DNA of 64,000 bases from Limnoraphis robusta CS-951 (lineage in GTDB: Bacteria; Cyanobacteriota; Cyanobacteriia; Cyanobacteriales; Microcoleaceae). The stretch lies in contig NZ_LATL02000068.1 in NCBI RefSeq assembly GCF_000972705.2, positions 1-64,000 of the forward strand. Reading direction: 5' to 3'. Of this stretch, positions 1 through 9,678 are shown in pieces. The position numbers and the translations under genes were made by a program. The notes under the pieces are model-generated. The model saw nothing but the letters and a program-made list of their open reading frames with translations. It made no database searches and had not been told where the DNA came from. Numbering within the stretch: position 1 is the stretch's first letter; each line of letters starts with the position of its first letter.

Positions 1-327
1 CTACAACATTGGTGAGGAGGAAAGGGCGGGTTTATGCAGGTTATTGATAACAGACAGACATTTATTCGGAACCCGCCCCTACAACATTGGTGAGGAGGAA
101 AGGGCGGGTTTATGCAGGTTATTGATAACAGACAGACATTTATTCGGAACCCGCCCCTACAACATTGGTGAGGAGGAAAGGGCGGGTTTATGCAGGTTAT
201 TGATAACAGACAGACATTTATTCGGAACCCGCCCCTACAACATTGGTGAGGAGGAAAGGGCGGGTTTATGCAGGTTATTGATAACAGACAGACATTTATT
301 CGGAACCCGCCCCTACAAAGGTTGGTT
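1..327. repeat. 78-bp tandem repeat, four full copies plus a partial fifth
   Basis: Copies begin at 1, 79, 157 and 235 and are identical as far as I can read; a fifth stops after a few bases at 313. Each unit carries a long inverted repeat (GGGCGGGTT ... AACCCGCCC) able to form a stem. The unit is 26 codons long, so a reading frame stays open through the array; that is a by-product of the length and not evidence of a gene. The array sits just past the 3' end of acyP and may extend to the left of the window. No unique spacers are present, so it is not a CRISPR array. Confidence 0.95.
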
Positions 328-628
328 AGCGGGAAATCTCAAAATGTTGTAAACCTTCGGGAGACTCCTGACTGACATTCACCTCTTTGACAACGGCCCC
401 GGGCGGCCCCTGATGACACCATTCAATCATTGATTCTACATCGGTTTGTGAGCCTTCTAACACCGCTTCAACCCGACCATCTGATAAATTCCTTACCCAA
501 CCTTTAACGTTGCGTTGTATCGCCGCTTCGCGAGTGGAATAGCGAAAGCCAACCCCTTGAACTCGCCCTGAGATGAAAACACGAACACGCTGAGTTGATG
601 AGGGTGATGAGTTTGGCATAAATGACAT
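326..628 (-). CDS. acyP: acylphosphatase
   Basis: A 100-residue protein, the normal size of the family, which hydrolyses acyl phosphates such as acetyl phosphate or carbamoyl phosphate in the cytosol. The N-terminal half carries the family signature [17 protein letters not shown], containing the phosphate-binding loop and the catalytic Arg. The catalytic Asn lies in the following [11 protein letters not shown] stretch. The gene starts 12 bp after the stop codon of the large helicase-like gene and probably shares its transcript. A role in that cassette cannot be concluded, because acyP is a common housekeeping gene and may simply have been caught downstream. Confidence 0.92.
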   Translation of the reverse strand: MSFMPNSSPSSTQRVRVFISGRVQGVGFRYSTREAAIQRNVKGWVRNLSDGRVEAVLEGSQTDVESMIEWCHQGPPGAVVKEVNVSQESPEGLQHFEISR

Positions 629-640
629 AATTAATTCGCT

Positions 641-3600
641 TTATTCGGGATCTTCTAATAAAATGGTGTTGAGTAAATTCAACTCCGAAGACGCCATAAA
701 ATAGCGGTTATTAAACGCTAATTCTAACGAAGAAATCGAATGTCGGCTAGCTACAGCCGCCCAAGGAAAATCCTGGTATTTGGCAATTATAGGTATTACA
801 GATCCCTGGGGAGTTAATGTCCGTCCCAAAGCATTTCGCCAGGTTTCCGGGTCAACGAATTCCTGTTTTCTTTCAACCCCATCACTATTGAAAGGGGGTT
901 TCCAAAATTGGGGATAATCCAGGGGTAAGGCAATCATCACATCGTTGGATTTAATCTCTTCTATTATAGAATATTCCCGCCACTCTGCGTTATTTTCGCG
1001 AAGTAAAATTTTATGGATATCGCGAGCGGGGTCACGCAGTTTTCGCGGGATTTTTTGACACTCTCCTATTTGATGTAATATCCCCATTAATTGCTTTCTT
1101 GCTTCGCGAATTTTGGCTTGAGACTCGGAGAAACTGTATTTTTCTTGAATTTGGCGATCGCCCCAATCTTCCCACCAAAACGCCCCCAAACAAGTGAGAT
1201 AATCGGGAATCTGAAGGGTTGGATCATTGACTTTCGGTAAAAGGGGACTTGAGGGGCGAGAAATTGTTTTAACTAAGGCTTCAAGCGTCGGATAATTGGC
1301 GTAGGAAACCCGATCTTTTTTAGTCGTTCGTCCTGATAATCTAAAATCTTTAAACAAGTCTTCTACGAACTGTTGACCCTTTTTCACCAGTCCCTTAAAT
1401 TCAGAAGAATAACTACTATCGTTCACAAAAACATTGGCTTCTTGCAAAAACTGTTGAATATCATCAGAGATTAACTGAATTAACTCCTCATCGCCAATGC
1501 GACCAACCGGAACAAAAGCTAACCGTTGTTTTCGCAGCCCCGCATCCCCTTTAATTCGAGTCAAAATAGTCGAACGCAGCATTAATAATAACGTTAATAA
1601 ATCGCTCGATTGCCGCAACCATTGACGCTCTTGATCGACGGTTTCACTGGGAATAAAAAAGTCATTAATCAGCAAAACGAGCCGCCGAGGAATATTTTCA
1701 CCGGAGCATTTTTCACCCGTTTCTGGATGGGTATATTGTCCCCGCCCCCGATAAATTAACTGGGCAATTTCCATCAGCGAAGCTTCTACACTAAAACGGG
1801 GAAAAGAGGCAATAATCCAATCAGCTTTCGGAAAAGAAACCCCCCTCGCCCCGGAAGATGTCATTAAAAAGACTTTCACGTTATCCCGTTGGGGTTCGGT
1901 GACTAACCGCAGGCGTTCACGGGGTAAAACACTTTGGTCTATAACTTGAACATCATCTTTTGAAAATAACTGTTGATCTCCCTCGGTTAACATTCCCTTG
2001 AGTTTGCGTAAAAATGCCTTATCTTGAGCAAAAAATATAATTTGTTGGGCGTTATTTTTTAACCCTTTGTTGATTTCTTGCCAAGCATTATTTAAAAGAA
2101 CCGATTCACTTTGTTGACGAATGGCTGATTTAATACTTTGCGGCTTGCCATCGGAAGTTAATTCGGGAGTAATTAACGACAAACGAATACTATAATCAAT
2201 CGTTAATTCTGTCGCCGGATAACTGTTGGTCATAATATGTAGGGCAGAGTGTTTATTTCCCCCAATTTTTAATTCAGTTTCCGTTACCCGAAACGCCTCT
2301 TTACCCCGACTGGGACTAATCAAAACTTTATCGGGAACACGCTTACCGGCTTCCAGAAAATTCGTGAGAACAATTTCATTACTTAAAGACGCATCGGCAA
2401 CAATTAAAATAACCCGAAACGGTGAATCTTTAAAAGGTAGAATAAACTGTTCTTGTAACCATTTTGCGATTTCATCAACAAATAATGCTCCGGCTCCATC
2501 CCCCGCCACTTCATCGATCATTACAATAATTGTCGGAACCCGTTTGGCAAATTCTAGGCGTTCATTAATTCCGGGTTGAGTATTAACACGGTTGCGAAAT
2601 AACTTGCCTAACGCTTCAATTGTCGTCCCTTGACTTAAATTTCGATAACCTTGTGTCGCTACGGTTAAAACAACCTGTTGAACTTGGGGATTTTTTTCTA
2701 ATAAATGACGAGTTCCAGTTGCTAGAGTTCGTAAAACTCCAGGATTTATTTTCGTATTCACTAGCTCATCCCGTTCATTAATTGATTTTTTATAGCGTTG
2801 AATGCTGGCGAGATCATTATTAATCTCTTCTTCTTGTTGGGGATTAATAAAAAGAATACTACTTTTGACTGGATGTTGTAAATGATCAACCCCATTGACA
2901 ACAACAAGACCATCAATCTTTTTCGGTTTTTGTTCTTGAGGGGCTATTTTTTCCTCGTAGTAGGTTTTAGCCGAACTAATGAGTAAAGAGTTAGTTGTAA
3001 CTGTTAATATTCCCGTTTTTTCTCCCCGTTCTTGGGCTAAATCTTGGGTAACATTTTGGTTAATCACCACGCGGGGACTCGCATATAAAAATAAAAATCC
3101 GTCCCTTTGTTCTTTCAGAAAAGAGACAACCGAAGCCGTTTTCCCAATCCCCGGATTGCCTTCCAAAGCGATAACATTTAATCGCCCAGATATTGCCGAA
3201 TCTAAACCCGCTTTGATCGCCGATTTATGAGCATCTCTAAGCGTTAAACTGGGTTGAGTTAAATAGGGTTCAATCGCAGAACGAGGAGAAGTTTCAAAGT
3301 AAGCTTGCAGCTTTTCTGTTTCTTCAATCGCTTCTAAAATATCTTGTCTGTCAAAGGTTTGCATGGGTTTAAAGAAGTCTTCAACTGTCTCACTAAAATC
3401 CATGCTTAAATGTTTATCAAAGCTGTGAGTTGGCTTAAAATATCTTTTTGCTTGCTTTTTTAAAGCAGGCGGTAAAGAGTTTAAAAGTGTATTAAAAACG
3501 ACTTTAATTTCAGCGTTAAAATTTTCTGGATCTTTATGCTTGATTAGATGTTCATAAGCTTCTCCCAAAGATTTCATTAACTTCACTTGGGGATTATTCT

Positions 3601-4507
3601 CAGAATTAAAATGAGCAGATAAACTTTCAACCCCGTTTGATGTAATCGCCATTGCTCTCGTCAGACAAGAGTTTTGTAACCGTTTTTTCTTTTTCAGCAA
3701 ATCAACTAATTGATAGGTATAGGAAGACGCTTGAGATAATTTATAAAGGGGTTTATCTTTCCCACTAAATACAAAAAGATGTTTTTCTAATTTAGAACTT
3801 ACTTGCAGTTGATCGCCTTGAACTTCTGCACAGATCCGCGAAAAACTTCCTCTCGCATCTAGATAACGAGCATAACGGTTAATTTCTTGACAATGAGCCG
3901 TTTCTAAACGAAAGTCTTTTAATTCTAAAGGAGCGTTAAAAGAAAACTCAAAACAGAGAATAAAATCCTGTGGGGGTTGACGTTTTTTGAGTTGTTCTTC
4001 TGTGGGAGATAGCCAGAGTAAAAAGTCTGCTCTTCCTGGCTGTCCCTGAGTCACTAAAAACGGATCAAACAAATCCAAAATGTTAAAGGCTTGATGAAAT
4101 TCCTCAGCCGTTTTCTTGGGTTCCAACTCTCTGTTATCCGTTTCTCCCGGTAACGTTAAAGGACACCAAAACGCCTCTAATTTCATCGTTCGAGAGGGTT
4201 TATAATGATTCAGACATTCTCTTAAGCTAGTCCAGCCTAAACCGTACCCTAAAACCAATAAATGACGTAAATATTCTTGAATCCGTTCTTCAACATAAAT
4301 ATCGTGAACAGGTAAAGTTTGTGTTTCTTTTAAAGCTTGAATGAGGTGTTTGCTGAGTTGACTAATTTTAACTTTTCGCCAAGGTTCGAGTTGGGGATGT
4401 TCTTCGTTTAAGAATTTACAATCCAATAAATAGGCGATAACACCCCGTTGAACTGCGATTTCAAAAACTCGCCCCCAAATTGAAGCTTGTTCTAAATTAC
4501 TATTCAT
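641..4507 (-). CDS. large helicase-like P-loop NTPase, second gene of an unnamed cassette
   Basis: A 1288-residue protein. A Walker A motif (GNPGIGKT) lies near residue 450, an acidic Walker B-like strand (IIVMIDEVAG) near 662, a motif V-like SGARGVSF near 890, and a motif VI-like QLIYRGRGQ near 919. This order suggests a superfamily 2 or DinG-like helicase core flanked by long unassigned regions. About residues 160-190 there is an acidic pattern (ADFLLW ... FEFSF) that loosely recalls a degenerate PD-(D/E)xK nuclease fold; this is only a guess. The start codon overlaps the stop of the 1072-residue gene by 4 bp, so the two are translationally coupled and probably act together. An anti-phage or nucleic-acid-processing role is inferred from architecture. 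I do not recognise the family. Confidence 0.75.
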   Translation of the reverse strand: MNSNLEQASIWGRVFEIAVQRGVIAYLLDCKFLNEEHPQLEPWRKVKISQLSKHLIQALKETQTLPVHDIYVEERIQEYLRHLLVLGYGLGWTSLRECLNHYKPSRTMKLEAFWCPLTLPGETDNRELEPKKTAEEFHQAFNILDLFDPFLVTQGQPGRADFLLWLSPTEEQLKKRQPPQDFILCFEFSFNAPLELKDFRLETAHCQEINRYARYLDARGSFSRICAEVQGDQLQVSSKLEKHLFVFSGKDKPLYKLSQASSYTYQLVDLLKKKKRLQNSCLTRAMAITSNGVESLSAHFNSENNPQVKLMKSLGEAYEHLIKHKDPENFNAEIKVVFNTLLNSLPPALKKQAKRYFKPTHSFDKHLSMDFSETVEDFFKPMQTFDRQDILEAIEETEKLQAYFETSPRSAIEPYLTQPSLTLRDAHKSAIKAGLDSAISGRLNVIALEGNPGIGKTASVVSFLKEQRDGFLFLYASPRVVINQNVTQDLAQERGEKTGILTVTTNSLLISSAKTYYEEKIAPQEQKPKKIDGLVVVNGVDHLQHPVKSSILFINPQQEEEINNDLASIQRYKKSINERDELVNTKINPGVLRTLATGTRHLLEKNPQVQQVVLTVATQGYRNLSQGTTIEALGKLFRNRVNTQPGINERLEFAKRVPTIIVMIDEVAGDGAGALFVDEIAKWLQEQFILPFKDSPFRVILIVADASLSNEIVLTNFLEAGKRVPDKVLISPSRGKEAFRVTETELKIGGNKHSALHIMTNSYPATELTIDYSIRLSLITPELTSDGKPQSIKSAIRQQSESVLLNNAWQEINKGLKNNAQQIIFFAQDKAFLRKLKGMLTEGDQQLFSKDDVQVIDQSVLPRERLRLVTEPQRDNVKVFLMTSSGARGVSFPKADWIIASFPRFSVEASLMEIAQLIYRGRGQYTHPETGEKCSGENIPRRLVLLINDFFIPSETVDQERQWLRQSSDLLTLLLMLRSTILTRIKGDAGLRKQRLAFVPVGRIGDEELIQLISDDIQQFLQEANVFVNDSSYSSEFKGLVKKGQQFVEDLFKDFRLSGRTTKKDRVSYANYPTLEALVKTISRPSSPLLPKVNDPTLQIPDYLTCLGAFWWEDWGDRQIQEKYSFSESQAKIREARKQLMGILHQIGECQKIPRKLRDPARDIHKILLRENNAEWREYSIIEEIKSNDVMIALPLDYPQFWKPPFNSDGVERKQEFVDPETWRNALGRTLTPQGSVIPIIAKYQDFPWAAVASRHSISSLELAFNNRYFMASSELNLLNTILLEDPE

Positions 4508-7500
4508 GGGTTTGTCCTCCGACGAAGTACCTGAGCCATTCGAGTGAGTATCGCTGGATAACTTAATAATACTTTTCCTTGGCGACGAGAGTGTAAAATT
4601 TTGACTTCTCCTGCGGCTTCAACGGTATTCGGAGAAATCCAACTAAAGGGGTCAAGAACGGGAATAAATTGTTGATTCTGTACACCCCGTTCTGCTTCAA
4701 TAAAATGGAGTCCTCGCAGTACAGTTAATAAGCAAGGATGAACGGTTGAATTTTGTTCGGGATCGATTAAATGTTGACGCGATTTTTCCGTCCAATTAAT
4801 ATTACTCAGGCGAGAATCGGAGAGCAGAAAATAAACACAAAATCCCGATTGTGGTCTTTGTTGAGCTGTGGTTTCTATCGCGAATAGCGTTGCAAAGCTA
4901 TAAACCGGAATAATATCTCGCAATCCCATTTCTCCAATCTGCTCAGAAAAATAAGTGTGATCGCTGGCTCGTAAAATTTCAAAAGCGGCTTCGCTATTCT
5001 TCTGGCGTGGTCGCATTCTTGTTCCGGGAAACACATCTCGCAGCAGGGTATATATGGTTAAATTTGGGAACTCTTGGTAAAGTGTTTGCAGGAAGTTTTT
5101 ATCCGCTAAAGGGGTGTTATAATCGGCTGTTTTGTTAATCCGACGACTGCGGTAACTGTGACCTAATAAAATAATATGTTCACAGCCTTGTTTTTCTAGA
5201 TAGGCGACTTCTTCTTTAATGAGTCGTTGTTCCCGGAGTTCTTCTTCTGTAGAAACAATATCAGATTGGGTTCGTCCGGCTTTGAGTTCGTAGCCAATCA
5301 GGGGGTTTTCGATAGCGGTGGCGATGTAACTTTGACTTAAAATTATATCATTTTTCTGCGGATTTTTTGGGCTTTCATCGCACGGACGGCTTTTATAGGA
5401 AATTAAACCCAGTTTTGAGACTGCGGGTTTTTCTGGGGTAGAAATGGCGATGGGAAATGCACTCAATAAGGCGGTGAATACTCCTTTTTTTACATAGGTT
5501 GCATTGTCTTTTTCCAAGTTTTGTAAGACTAGCCCCTGCATTCGTGTGGGATTATCTTGAGCTAATAAGGACTCTAGGGCTTGAGTCGCAGCATAGATAT
5601 ATTGTTCACCGCTTTTCTCATCATCTTCTTGGCTTTGTTGGAGTCTGAGAATTGAGGTTGTAAAGGATAAGTTTTCGATGTCTTTGAGTTGTTTAACGAT
5701 ACACCACAAACAAGTATAAACCAAAACGGCAAAGGCGGTTACTGCTGCTGAATGTCGTTGCTTTGCTTCATCCTGTTGTTGTTGCTTTTTATTGCTTCTC
5801 TGTAATGTTCGGGTTTCGTATTCAATTTGAATGGCTTTGGGTAAAGCCCAGTCACGGGCTGCAATAGCAATTGGACAAGGTTTGTATTTTTTGAGTTGAT
5901 TTTGCTTCGCTGTTTCCGGTTTACTCTGATCTTTTTTGTCTGGTTCCTCGGCTTCCCATTCATAAGGAACAAAAATCACCTGTAATAACTTTTCCGGTAA
6001 ACACCGTTGAATCTTTAGAGATGTTTCCTTATCTTTGATGGTCACTAAATTTCGTTCTAATAATTGAGTCTCTACTTTAATTGAAAACAGAAGATTGGGA
6101 ATCGATGACGGATTTTCGGCGATTTCGATTTGTTGTAACCAAGCGATTTTATCCTGCTCTGGTGAGCTTGACCTGACTAAGAAATCAGGGATTCCGGGTT
6201 CTGCTCCTTCCAGTCTATTCCAATCTACAATTCCCTTTTTTAAACAAATAAATTGCGTGGCGGTTTGACGGTAAACCTCTGAGATAATTTGCTCCCCTTT
6301 GCTTTTGAGAATGCTGATTAAAGCCGTTGCTATTTTATTCATTGAACTCTCACGAGCAATCAGTTCTTGAATAAAGTCATCGATTTTTTCTCGGGGGATA
6401 TCTTCAATTTTATTGACCAGTGCTTCCATTCCTCGAAGCACGACTTCTTGGGGCAATCTATTGTTATTACTCGGAACAACAACGGACAGAAAAAAGAGTT
6501 CCGCGAAGCAATTTCTGAGCCGATAGCGTGAGGGATTCTCCGCTTGTAATAAATCTTCTTGGATTTTCTCTAAGCGGGCGATAAAGGCTGATTGTCCTCG
6601 CTCTGGATTGTTTCCATTTATCCGAAAACGATAGCTAATTTCGCGAATAATATTACTATCTGTCGAGTCTGAGTTAGCCTGTCTATTTTCAAAAATTTGG
6701 GTTTTCCATTCTGGCCAAACAGCCAGACAAGAGAAGAATCTAGCACTGTTAATATAATCGAGAAAATTGATTTCCGCTATCGAGCCATAATTGGCGGTGA
6801 GATTGAGTGTTAATCCTTGGTTTTTGACAATTTCAACAAAGTGCTTGATTCGTTGAATATATTCTGCTAAAAGTTGTTTATTCGGATCTTTACTGTCTTT
6901 AGCTTTGTTCGCGATCGCTTCCATAATTCTCATGGTAATATTTAAACGAACCCGCGATAAAGCCTCATCATCGAGAAATTCGATAAAGCGTTTAATTTGA
7001 CTTTGAACTCGCTTATGTTCGGCTTCTAAACTGGCGATCGCTTCCTCGATTTCATCTTCTTCTGCATCTCGATTGGTTTCGAGTTCGTGGGCTATCGCGT
7101 CGCACATTCGCTTAAAATAATTACTACTATCAATCCGTTCTATCGCCGAAATAATTTTTGCAACTTCAACACCGCGATCGCTTTTGGCTTGGCTGCGATC
7201 GTCAAAAGCTAAAGGAATTAAATGAGCCTGATTAATTCCCGACGGAAAAAATCCATTAACCCGTTTCGCTAGTTTTTCTAACTCCCCTTTCACCTGATCT
7301 ATTAGAAAATCTTCTAACTTCACATCAGGGGGAATAGCATTTTTTAAAGCTTCTAAAATGCTCTCTCGCAGTCGATCAACTGCGTCGGGAAGTTGTTGTT
7401 CATTTCCTTCGCTGAGTTGACCCCCAATGCGACTCTCAAAGCCATATCCGGGGGGATCGAAATCCTTGACAAAATTACTCGCTTGGGTTTTAAATTCTGT

Positions 7501-7722
7501 TAGGGAGAATAGCCGCAACAATACGCCCGACGTGCAGATTCTCAATCGTTTTTTGTCTTGATCGTAGTAAAATAGAGGCCGTTGTTGAGGATTGTCAGAA
7601 AGTTTTGACGTCTGGGAATTGACGGCGATCGCTTTTTCGAGCAAACTAACTAAAAGCGCAAGATCGAGGGAAGCTTGCTGCTGTGAAGCCTGTAGGGACG
7701 CACCCTGATTTGAATCTTTCAT
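4504..7722 (-). CDS. large protein of unknown function, first gene of an unnamed cassette
   Basis: A 1072-residue protein I do not recognise. The N-terminal half is mainly helical and charged, with a Glu-rich coiled-coil-like stretch around residues 210-250. Near residue 512 there is a PDFLV strand followed by QIEIAE, which resembles the D...ExK spacing of restriction-type nucleases without a clear Lys. A hydrophobic stretch (AVTAFAVLVYTCLWCIV) sits near residue 665 and could be a buried helix or one membrane segment. The C-terminal 250 residues are alpha/beta-like, with IILLGHSYRSRR near 855 and a conserved-looking DPFSWISP. The gene follows a 240-bp divergent spacer and is coupled by ATGA to the helicase gene. 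Function is not assigned. Confidence 0.7.
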   Translation of the reverse strand: MKDSNQGASLQASQQQASLDLALLVSLLEKAIAVNSQTSKLSDNPQQRPLFYYDQDKKRLRICTSGVLLRLFSLTEFKTQASNFVKDFDPPGYGFESRIGGQLSEGNEQQLPDAVDRLRESILEALKNAIPPDVKLEDFLIDQVKGELEKLAKRVNGFFPSGINQAHLIPLAFDDRSQAKSDRGVEVAKIISAIERIDSSNYFKRMCDAIAHELETNRDAEEDEIEEAIASLEAEHKRVQSQIKRFIEFLDDEALSRVRLNITMRIMEAIANKAKDSKDPNKQLLAEYIQRIKHFVEIVKNQGLTLNLTANYGSIAEINFLDYINSARFFSCLAVWPEWKTQIFENRQANSDSTDSNIIREISYRFRINGNNPERGQSAFIARLEKIQEDLLQAENPSRYRLRNCFAELFFLSVVVPSNNNRLPQEVVLRGMEALVNKIEDIPREKIDDFIQELIARESSMNKIATALISILKSKGEQIISEVYRQTATQFICLKKGIVDWNRLEGAEPGIPDFLVRSSSPEQDKIAWLQQIEIAENPSSIPNLLFSIKVETQLLERNLVTIKDKETSLKIQRCLPEKLLQVIFVPYEWEAEEPDKKDQSKPETAKQNQLKKYKPCPIAIAARDWALPKAIQIEYETRTLQRSNKKQQQQDEAKQRHSAAVTAFAVLVYTCLWCIVKQLKDIENLSFTTSILRLQQSQEDDEKSGEQYIYAATQALESLLAQDNPTRMQGLVLQNLEKDNATYVKKGVFTALLSAFPIAISTPEKPAVSKLGLISYKSRPCDESPKNPQKNDIILSQSYIATAIENPLIGYELKAGRTQSDIVSTEEELREQRLIKEEVAYLEKQGCEHIILLGHSYRSRRINKTADYNTPLADKNFLQTLYQEFPNLTIYTLLRDVFPGTRMRPRQKNSEAAFEILRASDHTYFSEQIGEMGLRDIIPVYSFATLFAIETTAQQRPQSGFCVYFLLSDSRLSNINWTEKSRQHLIDPEQNSTVHPCLLTVLRGLHFIEAERGVQNQQFIPVLDPFSWISPNTVEAAGEVKILHSRRQGKVLLSYPAILTRMAQVLRRRTNP

Positions 7723-7965
7723 TGTTTGGGGTCTCCTGATAATTCTGCCTGTTCAGACAGCTTCACCCTGCTTGAGTTGACCCAACCCAAGAGAATGGAA
7801 CCTAAGAGTTTATTAGATCACAGTTTTTATAATTTGTCAATCAGTTAGCGGTTTGAAGGGGGATGGCTGCTTCTATTTGGGTTAAAACGGTTTAGGTGAA
7901 TAAATTGATGCAAAAGGAATGCCAGATTATTACTATAATGACTTATTGTAAACCGGGAGGCAAAT

Positions 7966-9366
7966 ATGGAAATTCTCAATCTAGCTTTTATGTTAATTGC
8001 TGCGGCTTTTGCTGGCTTAGGGGCTGGCTTTTGGTGGTGGGATAAACGGCTAAAAACTCAAAAACGAGCCTATGAAAGTCAAATTCGCCAACAAGTTGAA
8101 CAGCTAGAGAAAGATCATCAAAATCGGATCAAAGAAACGGTACAATCTCTGCGACTGGAGTATGAAGCTAACCTGAGAAAACAGAGTGAAGAAACCGAAC
8201 AGTATTATCAGCAAAAACTCAACGAGGTGAATGAATCTTGGCGAGATAGATTAGTAACAGAGCGGCGTCAACTGACTGAACAAATTCAAGTCCAAAATGT
8301 AGAACTCGATGAGGTTAATCAATCTCTCAGCGTCTATGAAACGCAACTGGGAGAAGTGAATCAACAGTTAGCTGACAGTGAACAGCAAGTTCAACAAATG
8401 AACCAATCTCTCAAAGTCTATGAAGCACAACTCGGACAAATGAGCCAACAGTTAGAAGTCAATAAGGCTCAAGTTCAGGGTATCGGTGAAGCGATCAATT
8501 TATACGGAACTCAACTTCAGCAACTCAACGAAGAAAACGAAACAACTCAAGCAGAAATTCAAAGTCGCATGGGTTTTATAGAAGAACAACATCAGGCTGA
8601 TCTTTCACAATTGCGACAGGATTTAGAAGCGTCTCAAGAAAGTCAAATTCAAAATGCGATCGCCAATTTAGAACAGGAATATCGAGTTAATATTCGTCGG
8701 GGAACGGATCAATTGGTGCGTTCGATGCAGGAGAATCCCCAAACAAACCCAGAGTTATCGACTGTTATTCCTTCGGTTGAAACAGCGCCTGAACCGATTG
8801 TAGAAGAACAACCGCAACAAATGGTGATGGCTGATCCTATTGTTGAACCTGAAGCGATTGAGGATGTTTCTACAGTCGAGGAAGCAACATCTGTGGCGAT
8901 GTCTGCAAACGTGCCAACGTCATCTTTACCTAATAATGAAGCAGTTAATACTTATATCATTGAAACGATTAATCATTGGGGAAATTCTGGTTTACTTTCA
9001 ACTGTACCGCAATTATTAAATTATGCTCAACACCAAAATGATCAAGTTCGTGAACAGTTAGCGCTTGCATTGGGTAAAATTGCCTCTACAAATGGTTTAA
9101 GAACGGAGATTCAACAAGCTATTCCGACTTTAGCAAAACTGAGTCAAGATTCTAATCCCCAAGTTCGTCAAGATGCGGTAAAAGCGTTAGGAGAGATTAA
9201 ATCTGAAAAGGTGATTCCCTTTTTACAGCGTGCTTTACGGGATTCTAACTATGCTGTTGTTCGAGCCGCAACAGTGGCGTTAGAAAAATTTAAATCTTAT
9301 CCCGTCAAACAAAAAGAAAAACCTCAAAATCTATCTTTGCAAAAACCCAATCCTGAAGACAAATAA
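7966..9366 (+). CDS. membrane-anchored coiled-coil protein with C-terminal HEAT repeats
   Basis: A 466-residue protein. Residues 1-27 form one membrane segment ending in a WWW-like cluster, so the rest is probably cytoplasmic and tethered to the membrane. Residues 30-270 are a Gln/Glu-rich coiled coil with at least two internal copies of a pattern around NQSLxVYExQLG. After an acidic low-complexity linker, residues 330-450 hold HEAT or PBS-lyase-like repeats (VREQLALALGKIAS, VRQDAVKALGEIKS, VVRAATVALEKF). HEAT repeats bind proteins, which suggests a scaffold. A clear Shine-Dalgarno (GGGAGG) lies just before the ATG. It is divergent from the unnamed cassette, and no partner gene is evident. 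Confidence 0.72.
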   Translation: MEILNLAFMLIAAAFAGLGAGFWWWDKRLKTQKRAYESQIRQQVEQLEKDHQNRIKETVQSLRLEYEANLRKQSEETEQYYQQKLNEVNESWRDRLVTERRQLTEQIQVQNVELDEVNQSLSVYETQLGEVNQQLADSEQQVQQMNQSLKVYEAQLGQMSQQLEVNKAQVQGIGEAINLYGTQLQQLNEENETTQAEIQSRMGFIEEQHQADLSQLRQDLEASQESQIQNAIANLEQEYRVNIRRGTDQLVRSMQENPQTNPELSTVIPSVETAPEPIVEEQPQQMVMADPIVEPEAIEDVSTVEEATSVAMSANVPTSSLPNNEAVNTYIIETINHWGNSGLLSTVPQLLNYAQHQNDQVREQLALALGKIASTNGLRTEIQQAIPTLAKLSQDSNPQVRQDAVKALGEIKSEKVIPFLQRALRDSNYAVVRAATVALEKFKSYPVKQKEKPQNLSLQKPNPEDK

Positions 9367-9490
9367 ACCCTGAAAATCTTATCTAGATTTTCCCCTAATT
9401 CTCGTAATCGTGCGGCGAGTCGTTCGGCTCGCTGACGTTCTTGTTCACTGCTGTAGATGAACTCCCTTGTGTTTGGGTTTCTGCGGTCAT
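9324..9490 (-). pseudogene. remnant of a Uma2-family (DUF820) nuclease gene
   Basis: Reading the minus strand from the ATG at 9490 gives MTAETQTQ, a typical start for cyanobacterial Uma2 proteins. In another frame the same stretch continues as SSEQERQRAERLAARLRELG, which is the typical Uma2 C-terminal tail. The whole PD-(D/E)xK nuclease core, about 150 residues, is missing, and the two ends are joined out of frame. The tail now runs into the 3' end of the HEAT-repeat gene. I read this as an internal-deletion relic. A 60-residue ORF of the tail frame (starting at 9506) is open but unlikely to be functional. Confidence 0.5.
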
Positions 9491-9678
9491 CAACTTTCCC
9501 CCCCAATTGTTGAAATTTTTTATCCTACTTTATTATATTTTTGCTCGGCTTAATTGCAAGGGGTAAAGTCTCGCTAGAATGAATGACATCGGTGAGCTTG
9601 GAAAATCTCAAAATTTTGAGTTACAGATGAGGTGAGCCGATTTAGAACCCTAAAAATTAACGTTTTGATGATGATCTT

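Noticed and set aside
1..327. CRISPR array
   Set aside because: The repeats are contiguous with no variable spacers; the same holds for the array at 58980-59451. No cas gene is present.
44..352. A 102-codon plus-strand frame with repeated peptide
   Set aside because: It is the 78-bp tandem repeat read in frame; 78 is a multiple of three, so any frame without a stop stays open. No start signal or domain.
4504..7722. pPIWI-RE or other Piwi-like protein next to a DinG-type helicase
   Set aside because: The size and the helicase neighbour suggested it, but I could not line up the catalytic residues or the typical C-terminal end, and the third restriction-type gene is missing.
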